Notes: generated by a model not told the origin, from the letters alone. Positions 15,894 through 22,434 are shown, counted from the first letter of the stretch. The stretch is 22,434 bases of DNA from Nostocoides sp039812405 (GCA_039812405.1 JBDIAL010000038.1:1-22434), one strand, 5' to 3'. Translations and numbers: made by a program.

Positions 15894-16928
15894 ATGCACA
15901 AGTCGTTCGATGTCGTCATCGTGGGCGGTGGGTCAGCAGGCTCTGTGCTGGCCAACAGACTGTCGAGCGACCCGTCGACGTCCGTCCTCGTCCTCGAGGC
16001 GGGACGGTCCGACAGCATCCTCGACCCGTTCATCCACATGCCCGCGGCGCTGCCGTACCCGATCGGCAACCGGCTGTACGACTGGAAGTACACCACGGAG
16101 CCCGAGCCGCACATGGACGGTCGTCGGGTCTATCACGCACGGGGCAAGGTGCTCGGCGGCTGCAGCTCGATCAACGGGATGATCTTCCAGCGGGGCAACC
16201 CGATGGACTACGAGCGGTGGGCGGCCGAGCCCGGCATGGACTCCTGGGACTTCGCCCACTGCCTGCCGTACTTCAAGCGGATGGAGACCTGTCTCGCCGG
16301 GGCCGACGCGTGGCGGGGCGGGTCGGGCCCACTGGTCCTCGAGCGCGGGCCGGCGACCAGCCCGCTCTTCGGGGCGTTCTTCGAAGCGGTACAGGAGGCC
16401 GGCTTCCCCTTGACCGACGACGTCAACGGCTACCGCCAGGAGGGCTTCGCCAAGTTCGACCGGAACATTCATCGCGGGCGGCGGCTCTCGGCGGCTCGTG
16501 CCTACCTCCACCCGGTGATGGACCGGAAGAACCTGACGGTCGAGACCCTCGCCCAGGTCACCGGACTGCGGATGGAGGGCTCCCGATGCGTCGGCGTGGA
16601 CTACCGGCGGGTGGGGCGGAGCCACTCGGTGACCGCGGGGGAGGTCATCCTGTGCGGCGGCGCCTTCAACAGCCCGCAACTGCTCCAGCTCGCGGGGATC
16701 GGTGACCCGGGGCACCTGTCGAAGGCGGGCGTCACCCCGCGGCTCGAGCTTCCCGGGGTCGGCGCGAACCTCCAGGACCACCTCGAGGTCTACATCCAGC
16801 ACGCCAGCCGGCAGCCGGTGTCCATCGCGCCCTGGCTGGCGCATCACCACAAGCCGCGGATCGGCGCCGAGGGTCAAGTCCGCTGGCGTGGTGTACGGGT
16901 GATTCCTCGTTGTGGGGTTAGGTGCTGA
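15894..16928 (+). pseudogene. betA: GMC oxidoreductase, choline dehydrogenase-like (BetA), truncated by IS insertion
   Basis: The N-terminal 325 codons encode a GMC-family flavoprotein. The FAD-binding GGGSAG is at residues 11-16, followed by VLEAGRSD, the first GMC signature ARGKVLGGCSSINGMIFQRG, and the second signature GAFNSPQLLQLAGIGDP. Its QDHLEVYIQHASRQPVS segment closely resembles choline dehydrogenase. At 16870/16871 the reading frame enters the left end of an IS256-like element and reads about 19 foreign residues to a TGA at 16926-16928. Full BetA proteins are about 550 residues, so the substrate-binding part and catalytic His/Asn are lost and the product cannot be active. The missing 3' portion is not found on the far side of the element. 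A good GGAGGG site fixes the ATG at 15894. Confidence 0.88.
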
Positions 16929-18305
16929 GCGTGCTGGTGATGGCCAGTGGGTCCTCCTGGTTGAGGGGGGTGGTGGTCTTCTCAAGGGCGCGGTGGCACT
17001 CTTTGAGTACTTCGAGGCCGAGGTAGCGGCGTTGTTCGGTCCAGTCGTCGTGTTGTTCGGCCAGGACGGCGCCGACGAGCCGGATCAGGGCGTCGCGGTT
17101 GGGGAAGATGCCGACGACGTCGGTGCGGCGGCGGATCTCCCGGTTCAGCCGTTCGTTGGGGTTGTTCGACCAGATCTGGCGCCAACATGCCTTGGAGAAG
17201 ACGGTGAACGCGAGGATGTCGTCGCGGGCGTCCTGGAGGTAGGCCGCGACGTCGGGGAGTTTCTCGGTGAGTGCCTCGACGATCCGGTCGAACTGCGCCG
17301 TGACGGCGGCAGCGTCGGGTTGGTCGTACACCGAGTGCAGCAGTGCCTTGACCCACGGCCACGAGCTCTTGGGTGTCACCGTCATGAGATTCGCGGCGAA
17401 GTGGGTGCGGCACCGCTGCCACCCGGTACCGGGCAGGGTCGCCCCGATCGCCTCGACCAGGCCGGCATGCGCGTCGGAGGTCACCAGCCCGACCGGCCCT
17501 TCCTTGGTGAGGCCGCGGGCGACCAGGTCCCGGAAGAAGGCCAGCCAGCCGGCGTGGGACTCGGCGGTGGCGCACTGGAGGCCGAGGATCTCGCGGAAGC
17601 CGTCGGCGTTGACGCCGGTCGCCACCATGACCGCGATCTTGACCACCCGCCCGTTTTCGCGGACCTTCATCACCAGCGCGTCCGCGGCAACGAACATGTA
17701 GGGCCCTTGGTCCAGCGGCCGGGTGCGGAAGGCGGTCACCTGCTCATCGAGGTCGCGGGCCATCTCGCTGACCTGAGACTTGGACAGGCCGGTGATCCCC
17801 AGCGTGCGGACCAGCTTGTCCATCCGGCGCGTGGAGACCCCCAGCAGGTAGCAGGTCGCCACGACCGTGGTCAGCGCTGCCTCCGCGCGGCGCCGTCGCT
17901 CCAGCAGCCACTGCGGGAACAGACTGCCCTCGCGCAGTTTGGGGATCGCGACATCGAGGGTGCCGACCCGAGTGTCCAGGTCCCGGTGCCGGTACCCGTT
18001 GCGGCGGTTCACCCGCTCCGGGTCGCGGGCGCCGTACTCGGCGCCACACACCGCGTCAGCCTGCGCCGAGAGGATCGCGTTGACGAACGTCGTGAGCAGC
18101 TCACGCATCAGGTCCGGGCTAGCCTGGGCCAGCTCCTCCTGGAGGAACCGGGCAGGGTCGATACTGGGGACGGCGGTCACCGTGGTGTCTCCTTCTTCGA
18201 GGCTGGTTGTGAGAGATCACTCGAAGAATCACCCGGTGACCGCCACCTACATCGGCAGCGACACGGTCACCGGCTGCTCGTACACCACTCTGTCGGACTC
18301 AACTC
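16871..18305 (-). mobile_element. IS256-family insertion sequence, apparently complete
   Basis: The ends were set by imperfect terminal inverted repeats. The left end is GGGTCAAGTCCG (16871-16882), with GTGGTGTACG further in. The right end, read inwards, is GAGTTGAGTCCG (18305-18294), also followed by GTGGTGTACG. The AAGTCCG-like core matches the known IS256-type end pattern. Length is about 1.43 kb with one transposase gene, normal for the family. I find no matching 8-9 bp target duplication: the left flank ends GGCGCCGA and the right flank starts CACTGGCC. Upstream of the transposase are two inverted repeats, TTCTTCGAG/CTCGAAGAA (18193-18201 with 18220-18228) and CCGGTGACCG/CGGTCACCGG (18233-18242 with 18264-18273). 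Confidence 0.85.
16918..18180 (-). CDS. IS256-family (mutator-type) DDE transposase
   Basis: Intact 420-residue transposase. The catalytic triad of the family is visible as Asp167 in FVAADALVMKV, Asp236 in LVTSDAHAGLVEAI and Glu343 in NPNERLNREIRRRTDVVGIF. The C/H pattern typical of the insertion domain is in WQRCRTHFAANLM. The N-terminus has the helical DNA-binding part, with an RNGYRHRDLDTRVGTLDVAIPKL region spanning about 60-82 that is typical of the mutator family. The GTG start at 18180 has AAGGAG eight bases upstream. Because all motifs and length are intact, the element may still be mobile. Confidence 0.96.
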   Translation of the reverse strand: MTAVPSIDPARFLQEELAQASPDLMRELLTTFVNAILSAQADAVCGAEYGARDPERVNRRNGYRHRDLDTRVGTLDVAIPKLREGSLFPQWLLERRRRAEAALTTVVATCYLLGVSTRRMDKLVRTLGITGLSKSQVSEMARDLDEQVTAFRTRPLDQGPYMFVAADALVMKVRENGRVVKIAVMVATGVNADGFREILGLQCATAESHAGWLAFFRDLVARGLTKEGPVGLVTSDAHAGLVEAIGATLPGTGWQRCRTHFAANLMTVTPKSSWPWVKALLHSVYDQPDAAAVTAQFDRIVEALTEKLPDVAAYLQDARDDILAFTVFSKACWRQIWSNNPNERLNREIRRRTDVVGIFPNRDALIRLVGAVLAEQHDDWTEQRRYLGLEVLKECHRALEKTTTPLNQEDPLAITSTLST

Positions 18306-18454
18306 CACTGGCCGCCGAGCGGCAGGCCAAAGTGATACACGAGAGTGATACACGAAGCCCCGGAAACGGTGTCGAACGGCGATACGGTGTGAACCGAGTT
18401 GCACCGCCGCACCCACTCTGAACTGCATAAACGTCGAAAACCGTCGACGACCGT
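18306..18454. other. Non-coding flank of the IS with a 13-bp tandem duplication
   Basis: This 149-bp stretch has no gene. AGTGATACACGAG (18331-18343) is repeated in tandem as AGTGATACACGAA (18344-18356). The sequence is less GC-rich than the core genes and does not encode the missing part of BetA in any frame I checked by eye. Confidence 0.5.
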
Positions 18455-18631
18455 CTATGCGGCGCTTTCGTGGCACCAGTGGCAGGCGGCGTAGCCGACG
18501 CTCAGGAAGATCGGTGTGTTGCGGCGTTGGGCTTCGGTGAAGGCTTCGGGGCTCCACTCCCACCAGTCCACGGGGTTCTCGGCGTGTTGGAGCAGGTAGG
18601 GGCTGGTCGCTGCTGCCAGTCGGTTGGCCAT
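18455..18631 (-). pseudogene. N-terminal fragment of a DUF255/YyaL-type thioredoxin-domain protein
   Basis: A 58-codon reading frame begins MANRLAAATSPYLLQHAENP, then VDWWEWSPEAFTEAQ, TPIFLSVGYAACHWCH and stops at TAG after ESAA. This matches the N-terminus of the large (about 650-700 residue) thioredoxin-domain proteins of the YyaL/SSP411 (DUF255) family, including the start, the SPYLLQHA.NPVDW signature and the CHWCH redox motif. In intact members CHWCH is followed by a few residues and HES, then several hundred more residues. Here the segment corresponding to VMAH is missing and the protein ends. It is therefore a remnant, not a functional gene. Codon use is ordinary for the region. Confidence 0.8.
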
Positions 18632-18640
18632 GGCCTGTCA

Positions 18641-18803
18641 CTCCAGACGCTGCCGCGTTACGCGGTGAGTGGCTCGTTGGCCACCCAGCCGTACTCGCCG
18701 TATGCCGAAGCCCGCTCGGGACTCATCTGCACGGAGGACTCCGTGACACTCGCTTCGGAGCTCGGCCTGCGGCCAGTGGAGACCGGCGCCAATGTCCTGC
18801 TCA
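18641..18803 (+). pseudogene. Gene fragment resembling the middle/C-terminal part of an AbiEi-type antitoxin
   Basis: An open frame without its own start reads LQTLPRYAVSGSLATQPYSP, then YAEARSGLICTEDSVTLASE, LGLRPVETGANVLLIAT. The pattern (residues preceding xVSGSLA, an APxAPARL-like segment, then LGLRPVxxGANVLL) resembles the C-terminal region of type IV toxin-antitoxin AbiEi-family regulators in actinobacteria. There is no N-terminal winged-helix part and no continuation after about 18810, where the end of the opposite-strand HAD gene begins. I regard it as a remnant; the family assignment is from memory of the pattern and moderate only. Confidence 0.4.
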
Positions 18804-19332
18804 TAGCGACCCGAGCCAGTCCGCTAGGACAGATATGTCGTCGGCCGTTAGCCCAGAGGTCGGGTCGGCGCGGTGGAGCAGGGCTTTGCCCCGATGGTTC
18901 GCTGACACCCACGCGTGGTCGACCTCGGTCAGCTCGTCATCCACCCAGGCGAACGGGCGGCCTGCGGCATGACGGACCAGAGCTCGCGTCTTCCAGTTCA
19001 ACTCGGCTGGCTCGTCGCCCTCAAGCCAGGTAGGACCGTCGATTCCGGGAAGTTCGCCAAGGTCAGCGACAGGAAGCTCGGAGAATCCAAGGATCGGGCC
19101 GACAACCCTGTTCGCGTCGTGCATCCAGGCGGTCGCCCAGACGATGTCACAAGGCAGTTGAAGCAGCCGCGGACCGTGTTCGATGATCATCGTTCTGAGA
19201 TTGCGGATTCGACGCAGACTGCCAGGCCGTGTTCCAGTCCTCGAGGGTCGAGGGCAGCTGAACGCCGGCGGTTGGGATCAACGTTCCGTCCACGTCCAGA
19301 AAGAGCAACGGGCGGCGCGGATCGTGGTGCAC
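18801..19332 (-). pseudogene. HAD-superfamily hydrolase-like gene, frameshifted
   Basis: Two abutting frames together encode one HAD-domain protein of about 176 residues. The first part, from a GTG at 19332, has the nucleophile motif LLFLDVDGTLIP and continues QLPSTLEDWNTAWQSASNPQ. The second part resumes with MIIEHGPRLLQLPCDIVWAT, AWMHDANRVVGPILG and ends with RPFAWVDDELTEVDHAWV, which carries the downstream acidic HAD motif. Deleting one base at plus-strand position 19202 restores a continuous reading through NPQLRTMIIEHG. All other parts look intact, so the lesion is recent or is a sequencing error. Homologues are small actinobacterial HAD proteins of unknown substrate. Confidence 0.78.
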
Positions 19333-19625
19333 AAGCGAGACGATAGGCGGCTTCTTCCTCCTTGAGGTGGGGCTCAGCCACCCTCAAGTAGGAAGAGCCG
19401 TCAACCGGCGACCAGCATCGATCTGGACGGTGCGAACCCTGCTCGATCGTGGCCGGGCGACGACGTGGTTCCACGAGGAGCTCGGCGAGCCGGGCCGGGA
19501 GGGCGTCGCCCGGCTGTTCGCGCTACAGACGCATAGATGAGATTGGCGCGTCCTGCTCATCGCGATGACCAGGACGCCGTACGAGACTCAGCTGAGGAAC
19601 CCGGTCCGGGGATCAGGCGGGGGTC
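19333..19625. other. Intergenic region with a possible small remnant and a long palindrome
   Basis: No confident gene is seen in these 293 bp. A plus-strand frame from GTG 19430 to TGA 19540 (36 codons, VRTLLDRGRATTWFHEEL, then GEPGREGVARLFALQTHR) has protein-like composition and may be the tail of a lost gene; I cannot assign it. A near-perfect 30-bp palindrome is at 19548-19577 (listed separately). Confidence 0.35.
19548..19577. repeat. Near-perfect 30-bp palindrome downstream of the LysR gene
   Basis: The two 15-base halves, GCGTCCTGCTCATCG and its complement, match at 14 of 15 positions; only the C/C pair at 19556/19569 fails. It lies about 50 bp beyond the LysR stop codon. It could fold as a hairpin ending the LysR transcript or be a binding site for a dimeric protein. 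Confidence 0.6.
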
Positions 19626-20561
19626 TCACGCTCGCGTCCCTTGCTCGGCTGGCTGTTTGGGGTCGTCGACACTTCGTTGGGTGTGGTGGACGACTCGCTC
19701 GAGCACCAGCCGGAGCGGTGGCCAATTCGAGCGGCCGACTCGGACCACGGCATAGGACGTCATCAGAACGTTCGGCTCCCTGAGCGGAAGGATTCGCACC
19801 CCCGGTCTCGGCGGTCGGCCGGCGGGCAGCAACGCGACTCCTTGCCCGGCGAGGATCAGGTCCTCGATGAGGTCGTGGTTGTCGATAGCGTGAGTGATCC
19901 GCGGAGTGAAGCCCGCGAGGCGGGCAAGTGTGCGCACCACCTCCTCGGCGGCGGTGTCGCGCGAGTTCACGATCCAGGAATGGTCGGCGAGCGTCCGCAC
20001 CAGTGCCGGCGACGGCCCGTCCGTGGCCGAGTGCTCTGCGGGAACAGCCAGCCCCCAGGCCGTCGTCCACAGCTTCGTGGCCTCCACCGTGTTCGGCAGC
20101 ACAGCCGGGGCCAGGTTGTAGTCGTAGGCGAGCACGAGATCAAGATCGTCATTCTCGAGGAGGCCGAGTGCCGCCCGCGGCTCGTACTCGCGCAGCAACA
20201 GCCACAACCGAGGATGGGTGTGGCACAGCTCGTGGATGACCGGCATCAACGAGCGCCGGATGGCGGTGGCGAACCCACCGATCCGAATCGTGCCGACTGG
20301 CTCGCTGTCAGGGTCGAGATCCAGTCGGGCCGCGTCGATGGCGGCAAGGATGGTCACCGCGTGATCGGCCAACCGTCGTCCGGCCGGGGTGAGCCGGACC
20401 CGGCGACCGTGGCGTTCGATGAGCGGGGTCCCCACCTCACGCGACAGCGCGGCTATCTGCTGGGAGACCGACGACGTCGTCGAATGCATCGAGGCGGCGA
20501 CTTCACGCATGGACCCGAGTCGGCTCAGCTCCAGCAGCACCTGGAGGCGTCTGACATCCAC
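19626..20561 (-). CDS. LysR-family transcriptional regulator
   Basis: Full-length LysR-type regulator, 311 residues. The N-terminal winged HTH reads VRRLQVLLELSRLGSMREVA, then TTSSVSQQIAALSREVG and RRVRLTPAGRRLADHA (residues about 3-70). An effector-binding domain of the periplasmic-binding type follows (about 90-290), including GTIRIGGFATAIRRSLMP and a DHSWIVNSRDTAAEEVVRTL region. The start is a GTG at 20561. It is divergent from the EamA-family transporter, and LysR regulators commonly control the adjacent divergent gene. The effector is unknown; an amino acid exported by the transporter is a reasonable guess. The C-terminal tail (DPKQPAEQGTRA) is polar and dispensable-looking. Confidence 0.93.
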   Translation of the reverse strand: MDVRRLQVLLELSRLGSMREVAASMHSTTSSVSQQIAALSREVGTPLIERHGRRVRLTPAGRRLADHAVTILAAIDAARLDLDPDSEPVGTIRIGGFATAIRRSLMPVIHELCHTHPRLWLLLREYEPRAALGLLENDDLDLVLAYDYNLAPAVLPNTVEATKLWTTAWGLAVPAEHSATDGPSPALVRTLADHSWIVNSRDTAAEEVVRTLARLAGFTPRITHAIDNHDLIEDLILAGQGVALLPAGRPPRPGVRILPLREPNVLMTSYAVVRVGRSNWPPLRLVLERVVHHTQRSVDDPKQPAEQGTRA

Positions 20562-20646
20562 GAGAGAGCATTATTAAGCGAACTTGAACAATATGTCCAT
20601 CTCTGTCACGTGGACACGAACGGTGTCTGGCACTGAGCATGGGCCG
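20562..20646. promoter_or_regulatory. LysR-transporter divergent promoter region
   Basis: The AT-rich core ATTATTAAGCGAACTTGAAC followed by AATAT (about 20570-20594) contains an imperfect dyad, ATTATTAAG against CTTGAACAAT. This is where a LysR-type box (T-N11-A with partial dyad) would be expected between the two divergent starts. If the transporter started at the ATG 20593, only 31 bp would separate the genes; a GTG start at 20647 leaves room for promoters. Confidence 0.45.
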
Positions 20647-21534
20647 GTGACTGCTCCCGAGCCCGCGCGCGCAGTCGCGGACGGCCATCCTCCTCGACTC
20701 AGCGCGCGCAGTGGGGTCGGCTTGGCCCTCGCCTCGATGGTCTGCGTTCAGCTCGGTCTCGTCGTTGCCTTGGACGTGGTCGATCAGCTCGGCACCGAGG
20801 GCACCGCGTGGCTTCGGCTCGCCTGGGCCGGGGTCTTGTTCCCGCTGCTCCTCAGGCCCCGCTGGTCCAGGTACACCGCCGAGGCATTGCGCACGTGTGT
20901 GGCCCTGGGGATAGTCACGGCCGGGATCACCCTGCTGTACATGTCGGCGGTCACCCGGCTTCCGCTCGGCACCGCGAGCGCGCTGGAGTTTCTGGGCCCA
21001 CTCAGCATCTCGATGCTGCGTGGGCGACGCTCCGAGCGGCTTTGGGCAGTCCCCGCGGCCATCGGCGTCGTCGTGCTCACCGAGCCGTGGCACAGCGCTG
21101 TGGACCTCGCCGGTGTCGCGCTCGCGCTCGGGGCGGCCGCCTGCTGGGCGGCCTACATCGTGCTGACCCAACGCGCGGGCGACAAGGTGTCAGGGCTCGC
21201 CGCACTCGCGGTGTCCATGCCCGTCGCCGCGCTGGTCGCCACGGTTGTCGCCGGTCGGGACGCCCTGTCGCGCCTGACGCCCGAGCTTCTGGCCACGGGC
21301 CTCGGGATTGCCCTGCTCCTGCCCGTGCTCCCGTTCTCCCTCGAACTGCTCGCGCTACGGCGCCTCACCGCGGCTGCGTTCGGCACTCTCGTGGCCCTCG
21401 AGCCCGCAGTCGCCGCGCTGGTTGGCCTTCTGGCACTTGGTCAAGTTCCCGGACCTGCCGCGTTCGGCGGCATCGCACTGATCGTTGCAGCGGGCATCGG
21501 TGCCGAACGCGTAGGCGCCCGAAGGCCAGCCTGA
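20647..21534 (+). CDS. EamA-family (DMT) transporter, RhtA-like exporter
   Basis: Drug/metabolite-superfamily membrane protein of 295 residues from the GTG at 20647 (313 from an ATG at 20593), with about ten hydrophobic segments forming two EamA repeats. The first repeat contains WLRLAWAGVLFPLLLRPR, TAGITLLYMSAVTRLPLGTA and SALEFLGPLSISM. The second has AACWAAYIVLTQRAG and TAAAFGTLVALEPAVAALVG. These resemble RhtA-type threonine/homoserine exporters and their actinobacterial relatives. The GTG start is preferred because the alternative leaves almost no room for divergent promoters, though its ribosome-binding site is weak. It is divergent from the LysR gene, its probable regulator. Substrate unproven. 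Confidence 0.88.
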   Translation: MTAPEPARAVADGHPPRLSARSGVGLALASMVCVQLGLVVALDVVDQLGTEGTAWLRLAWAGVLFPLLLRPRWSRYTAEALRTCVALGIVTAGITLLYMSAVTRLPLGTASALEFLGPLSISMLRGRRSERLWAVPAAIGVVVLTEPWHSAVDLAGVALALGAAACWAAYIVLTQRAGDKVSGLAALAVSMPVAALVATVVAGRDALSRLTPELLATGLGIALLLPVLPFSLELLALRRLTAAAFGTLVALEPAVAALVGLLALGQVPGPAAFGGIALIVAAGIGAERVGARRPA

Positions 21535-21708
21535 CGCGCTCGACGCTCACCGGGTCGCGAAGCACGGCCGCCGCCCCACTCGACGCTCTGACGGAGTCGG
21601 CTCCGACCACGGCGTGGTCGAGGAACGCTGTGATCACACGCAGCGTCGCTCGGTTCGGCCACTGCTATGAGTCGCCACAGGGCGCCGAGGTCCTTGTCTC
21701 CCGGAGCT

Positions 21709-21772
21709 GATGCGTCGCTCCCGGACACTTGGCGGCCCCCCGGCGCGGCCAGGTGTCCGGGAGCGACGCATC
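21709..21772. terminator. Long perfect inverted repeat, probable bidirectional terminator
   Basis: GATGCGTCGCTCCCGGACAC (21709-21728) is perfectly complementary to 21753-21772 over 20 bp. Allowing one G:U, pairing continues inwards for six more positions (to 21734 with 21747), leaving a GC-rich 12-nt loop. It lies between convergent genes and has no U-tract. A bidirectional terminator is the simplest reading; a mobile REP-like element is an alternative. Confidence 0.7.
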
Positions 21773-21826
21773 CCGGCACCACCGCCGCCGGACTCGTCGG
21801 GCGAGGACGCGGTTGACCCGGCCCGA

Positions 21827-21860
21827 CCAGATCCGCTCCGACTCGCCGTAGCGGATCTGG
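21827..21860. terminator. Second hairpin before the kinase-like gene end
   Basis: CCAGATCCGCT (21827-21837) pairs perfectly with AGCGGATCTGG (21850-21860), 11-bp stem and 12-nt loop. It lies 60 bp beyond the stop of the leftward gene, a good position for its terminator. Confidence 0.55.
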
Positions 21861-21919
21861 CTCCCAGAACTCCCGGGGCGTGAGCGGCCCGCCCATCCGC
21901 GCCGGGCCGGGCTGGGCTG

Positions 21920-22434
21920 TCAGTCCTCGAGGGCCTTGACGAGGGAGATGTGCAGGCTCGTCAGGTCGGCGTCGCCGCCCCGGGCGGCCCGGCCGGCCCG
22001 GACCGTCGAGGCGAACACCGTCCACAGCCGGGCGACCCGCTCGTCGATGCCGGCCGCGTCGCAGGTCACCTCGACCCGGCGCCGCACCGACCAGCGGAAC
22101 GACGGGCCGCTCCCGAGCTCGGCGACCCGGTTGCACAGCAGCGGCAGCAGCTCGTATCCGGGATGCCCGCCCATCGGCTCGGGGCTGATGGCGAGCCACG
22201 GCTCGTGCCCCCCGGCCAGGACGTGGCCGTAGTGGAGGTCGGTATGCAGCAGGGTCGCGTCGCAGCCGGGATCCGTCGACAGGTCGGCGAGGATCGACGC
22301 CGCGCGGGTGACCAGGCGCCGGGGCAGCAGGCCGGGCCGGGCGCGCAGCTCCTCGACCTGCCGGCCCGCCACGTCCGACAGCCGTCGCAGGCTCGGCGGG
22401 GCCGGGACGTGCAGCCGGGCGAGGACGGCGCCCG
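21920..22434 (-). CDS. Aminoglycoside/hydroxyurea phosphotransferase-like protein (APH(6) family), 5' end outside window
   Basis: The visible C-terminal 171 codons match the APH_6_hur family (streptomycin 6-kinase, hydroxyurea kinase). The frame stays open to the window edge, starting GAVLARLHVPAPPSLRRLSD, so the gene continues beyond 22434. The catalytic loop is recognisable as LLHTDLHYGHVLA, and a later WLAISPEPMGGHPGYELLPL segment corresponds to the family's WLAIDPKPxxGDPxYDLxPL. The catalytic Asp (codon 22238-22240) is kept. The Asn that normally ends the HGDxHxxN loop is His (codon 22223-22225), and the metal-binding Asp of AIDP is Ser (codon 22184-22186). Two usual Mg2+ ligands are therefore replaced, so activity as a normal kinase is doubtful. 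Actinobacteria carry many such genes unrelated to drug resistance. Confidence 0.82.
   Translation of the reverse strand, partial: GAVLARLHVPAPPSLRRLSDVAGRQVEELRARPGLLPRRLVTRAASILADLSTDPGCDATLLHTDLHYGHVLAGGHEPWLAISPEPMGGHPGYELLPLLCNRVAELGSGPSFRWSVRRRVEVTCDAAGIDERVARLWTVFASTVRAGRAARGGDADLTSLHISLVKALED

Larger units (their letters stand above)
21535..21919. other. Convergent intergenic region with two strong hairpins
   Basis: No credible gene is seen in these 385 bp between the convergent transporter and kinase-like genes. Besides the two hairpins listed separately there is GC-rich sequence with open frames on both strands that show no recognisable domain. Confidence 0.5.

Noticed and set aside
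16864..18319. CGCCGAG occurs at 16865-16871 and at 18313-18319, suggesting a target-site duplication
   Set aside because: The right copy is 8 bp outside the terminal inverted repeat, so it cannot be a true duplication if the repeat ends are correct. A 7-mer match is likely by chance at this GC content.
18267..18641. Leftward 124-codon frame overlapping the IS right end
   Set aside because: It covers the DUF255 remnant out of frame and crosses the IS boundary, with no recognisable domain.
21535..21708. Leftward frame ITAFLDHAVVGADSVRASSG as a gene remnant
   Set aside because: No domain is recognisable and both strands have similar open frames in this GC-rich stretch.

Overview
The window is GC-rich throughout, with GTG starts, 1-8 bp gene overlaps and codon use typical of Actinomycetota. 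The gene order dxr, site-2 protease, ispG is the classical actinobacterial arrangement. A Micrococcales/Intrasporangiaceae-like host is my best guess, but that is inference.

Left part (about 1-10.3 kb). An epoxide-hydrolase-like alpha/beta hydrolase is followed by a polyamine uptake and catabolism locus. A leftward unit (Lrp/AsnC regulator, class III aminotransferase, DadA-like FAD amine oxidase, with 4-bp overlaps) diverges from a rightward unit. The rightward unit is a Tat-type lipoprotein polyamine-binding protein, an ATPase and two permeases (potDABC), then a strong hairpin and a GabD-type aldehyde dehydrogenase. Together they should import putrescine or spermidine, convert the amine to an aldehyde by transamination or oxidation, and oxidise it towards succinate. 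The Lrp protein is the likely local regulator.

Middle (10.3-15.5 kb). A barstar-like protein without a visible barnase is flanked by two unusual repeat regions: paired hairpins upstream and three copies of a 42-46 bp palindromic element downstream. Then come a PPOX-fold flavin-binding protein and the isoprenoid genes dxr and ispG, with an M50 protease between them.

Right part (15.5-22.4 kb). This is a rearranged accessory region. A choline-dehydrogenase-like gene is cut off by an intact IS256-family element. The far side of the element does not continue that gene and there is no target duplication, so a deletion or rearrangement is likely. Next is a gene graveyard: the N-terminus of a DUF255/YyaL-type thioredoxin-domain protein, a fragment resembling an AbiEi-type antitoxin, and a HAD-family gene broken by a one-base insertion. 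After it come an intact LysR regulator divergent from an EamA/RhtA-like exporter, a convergent intergenic region with two strong hairpins, and the 3' part of an APH(6)/streptomycin-kinase-like gene with altered metal-binding residues, running off the window.

I see no CRISPR array, rRNA, tRNA or clear defence or biosynthetic system. The most novel-looking material is the palindromic repeat family near 11 kb, the hairpin pair near 10.5 kb, and the degenerate kinase active site at the right edge.
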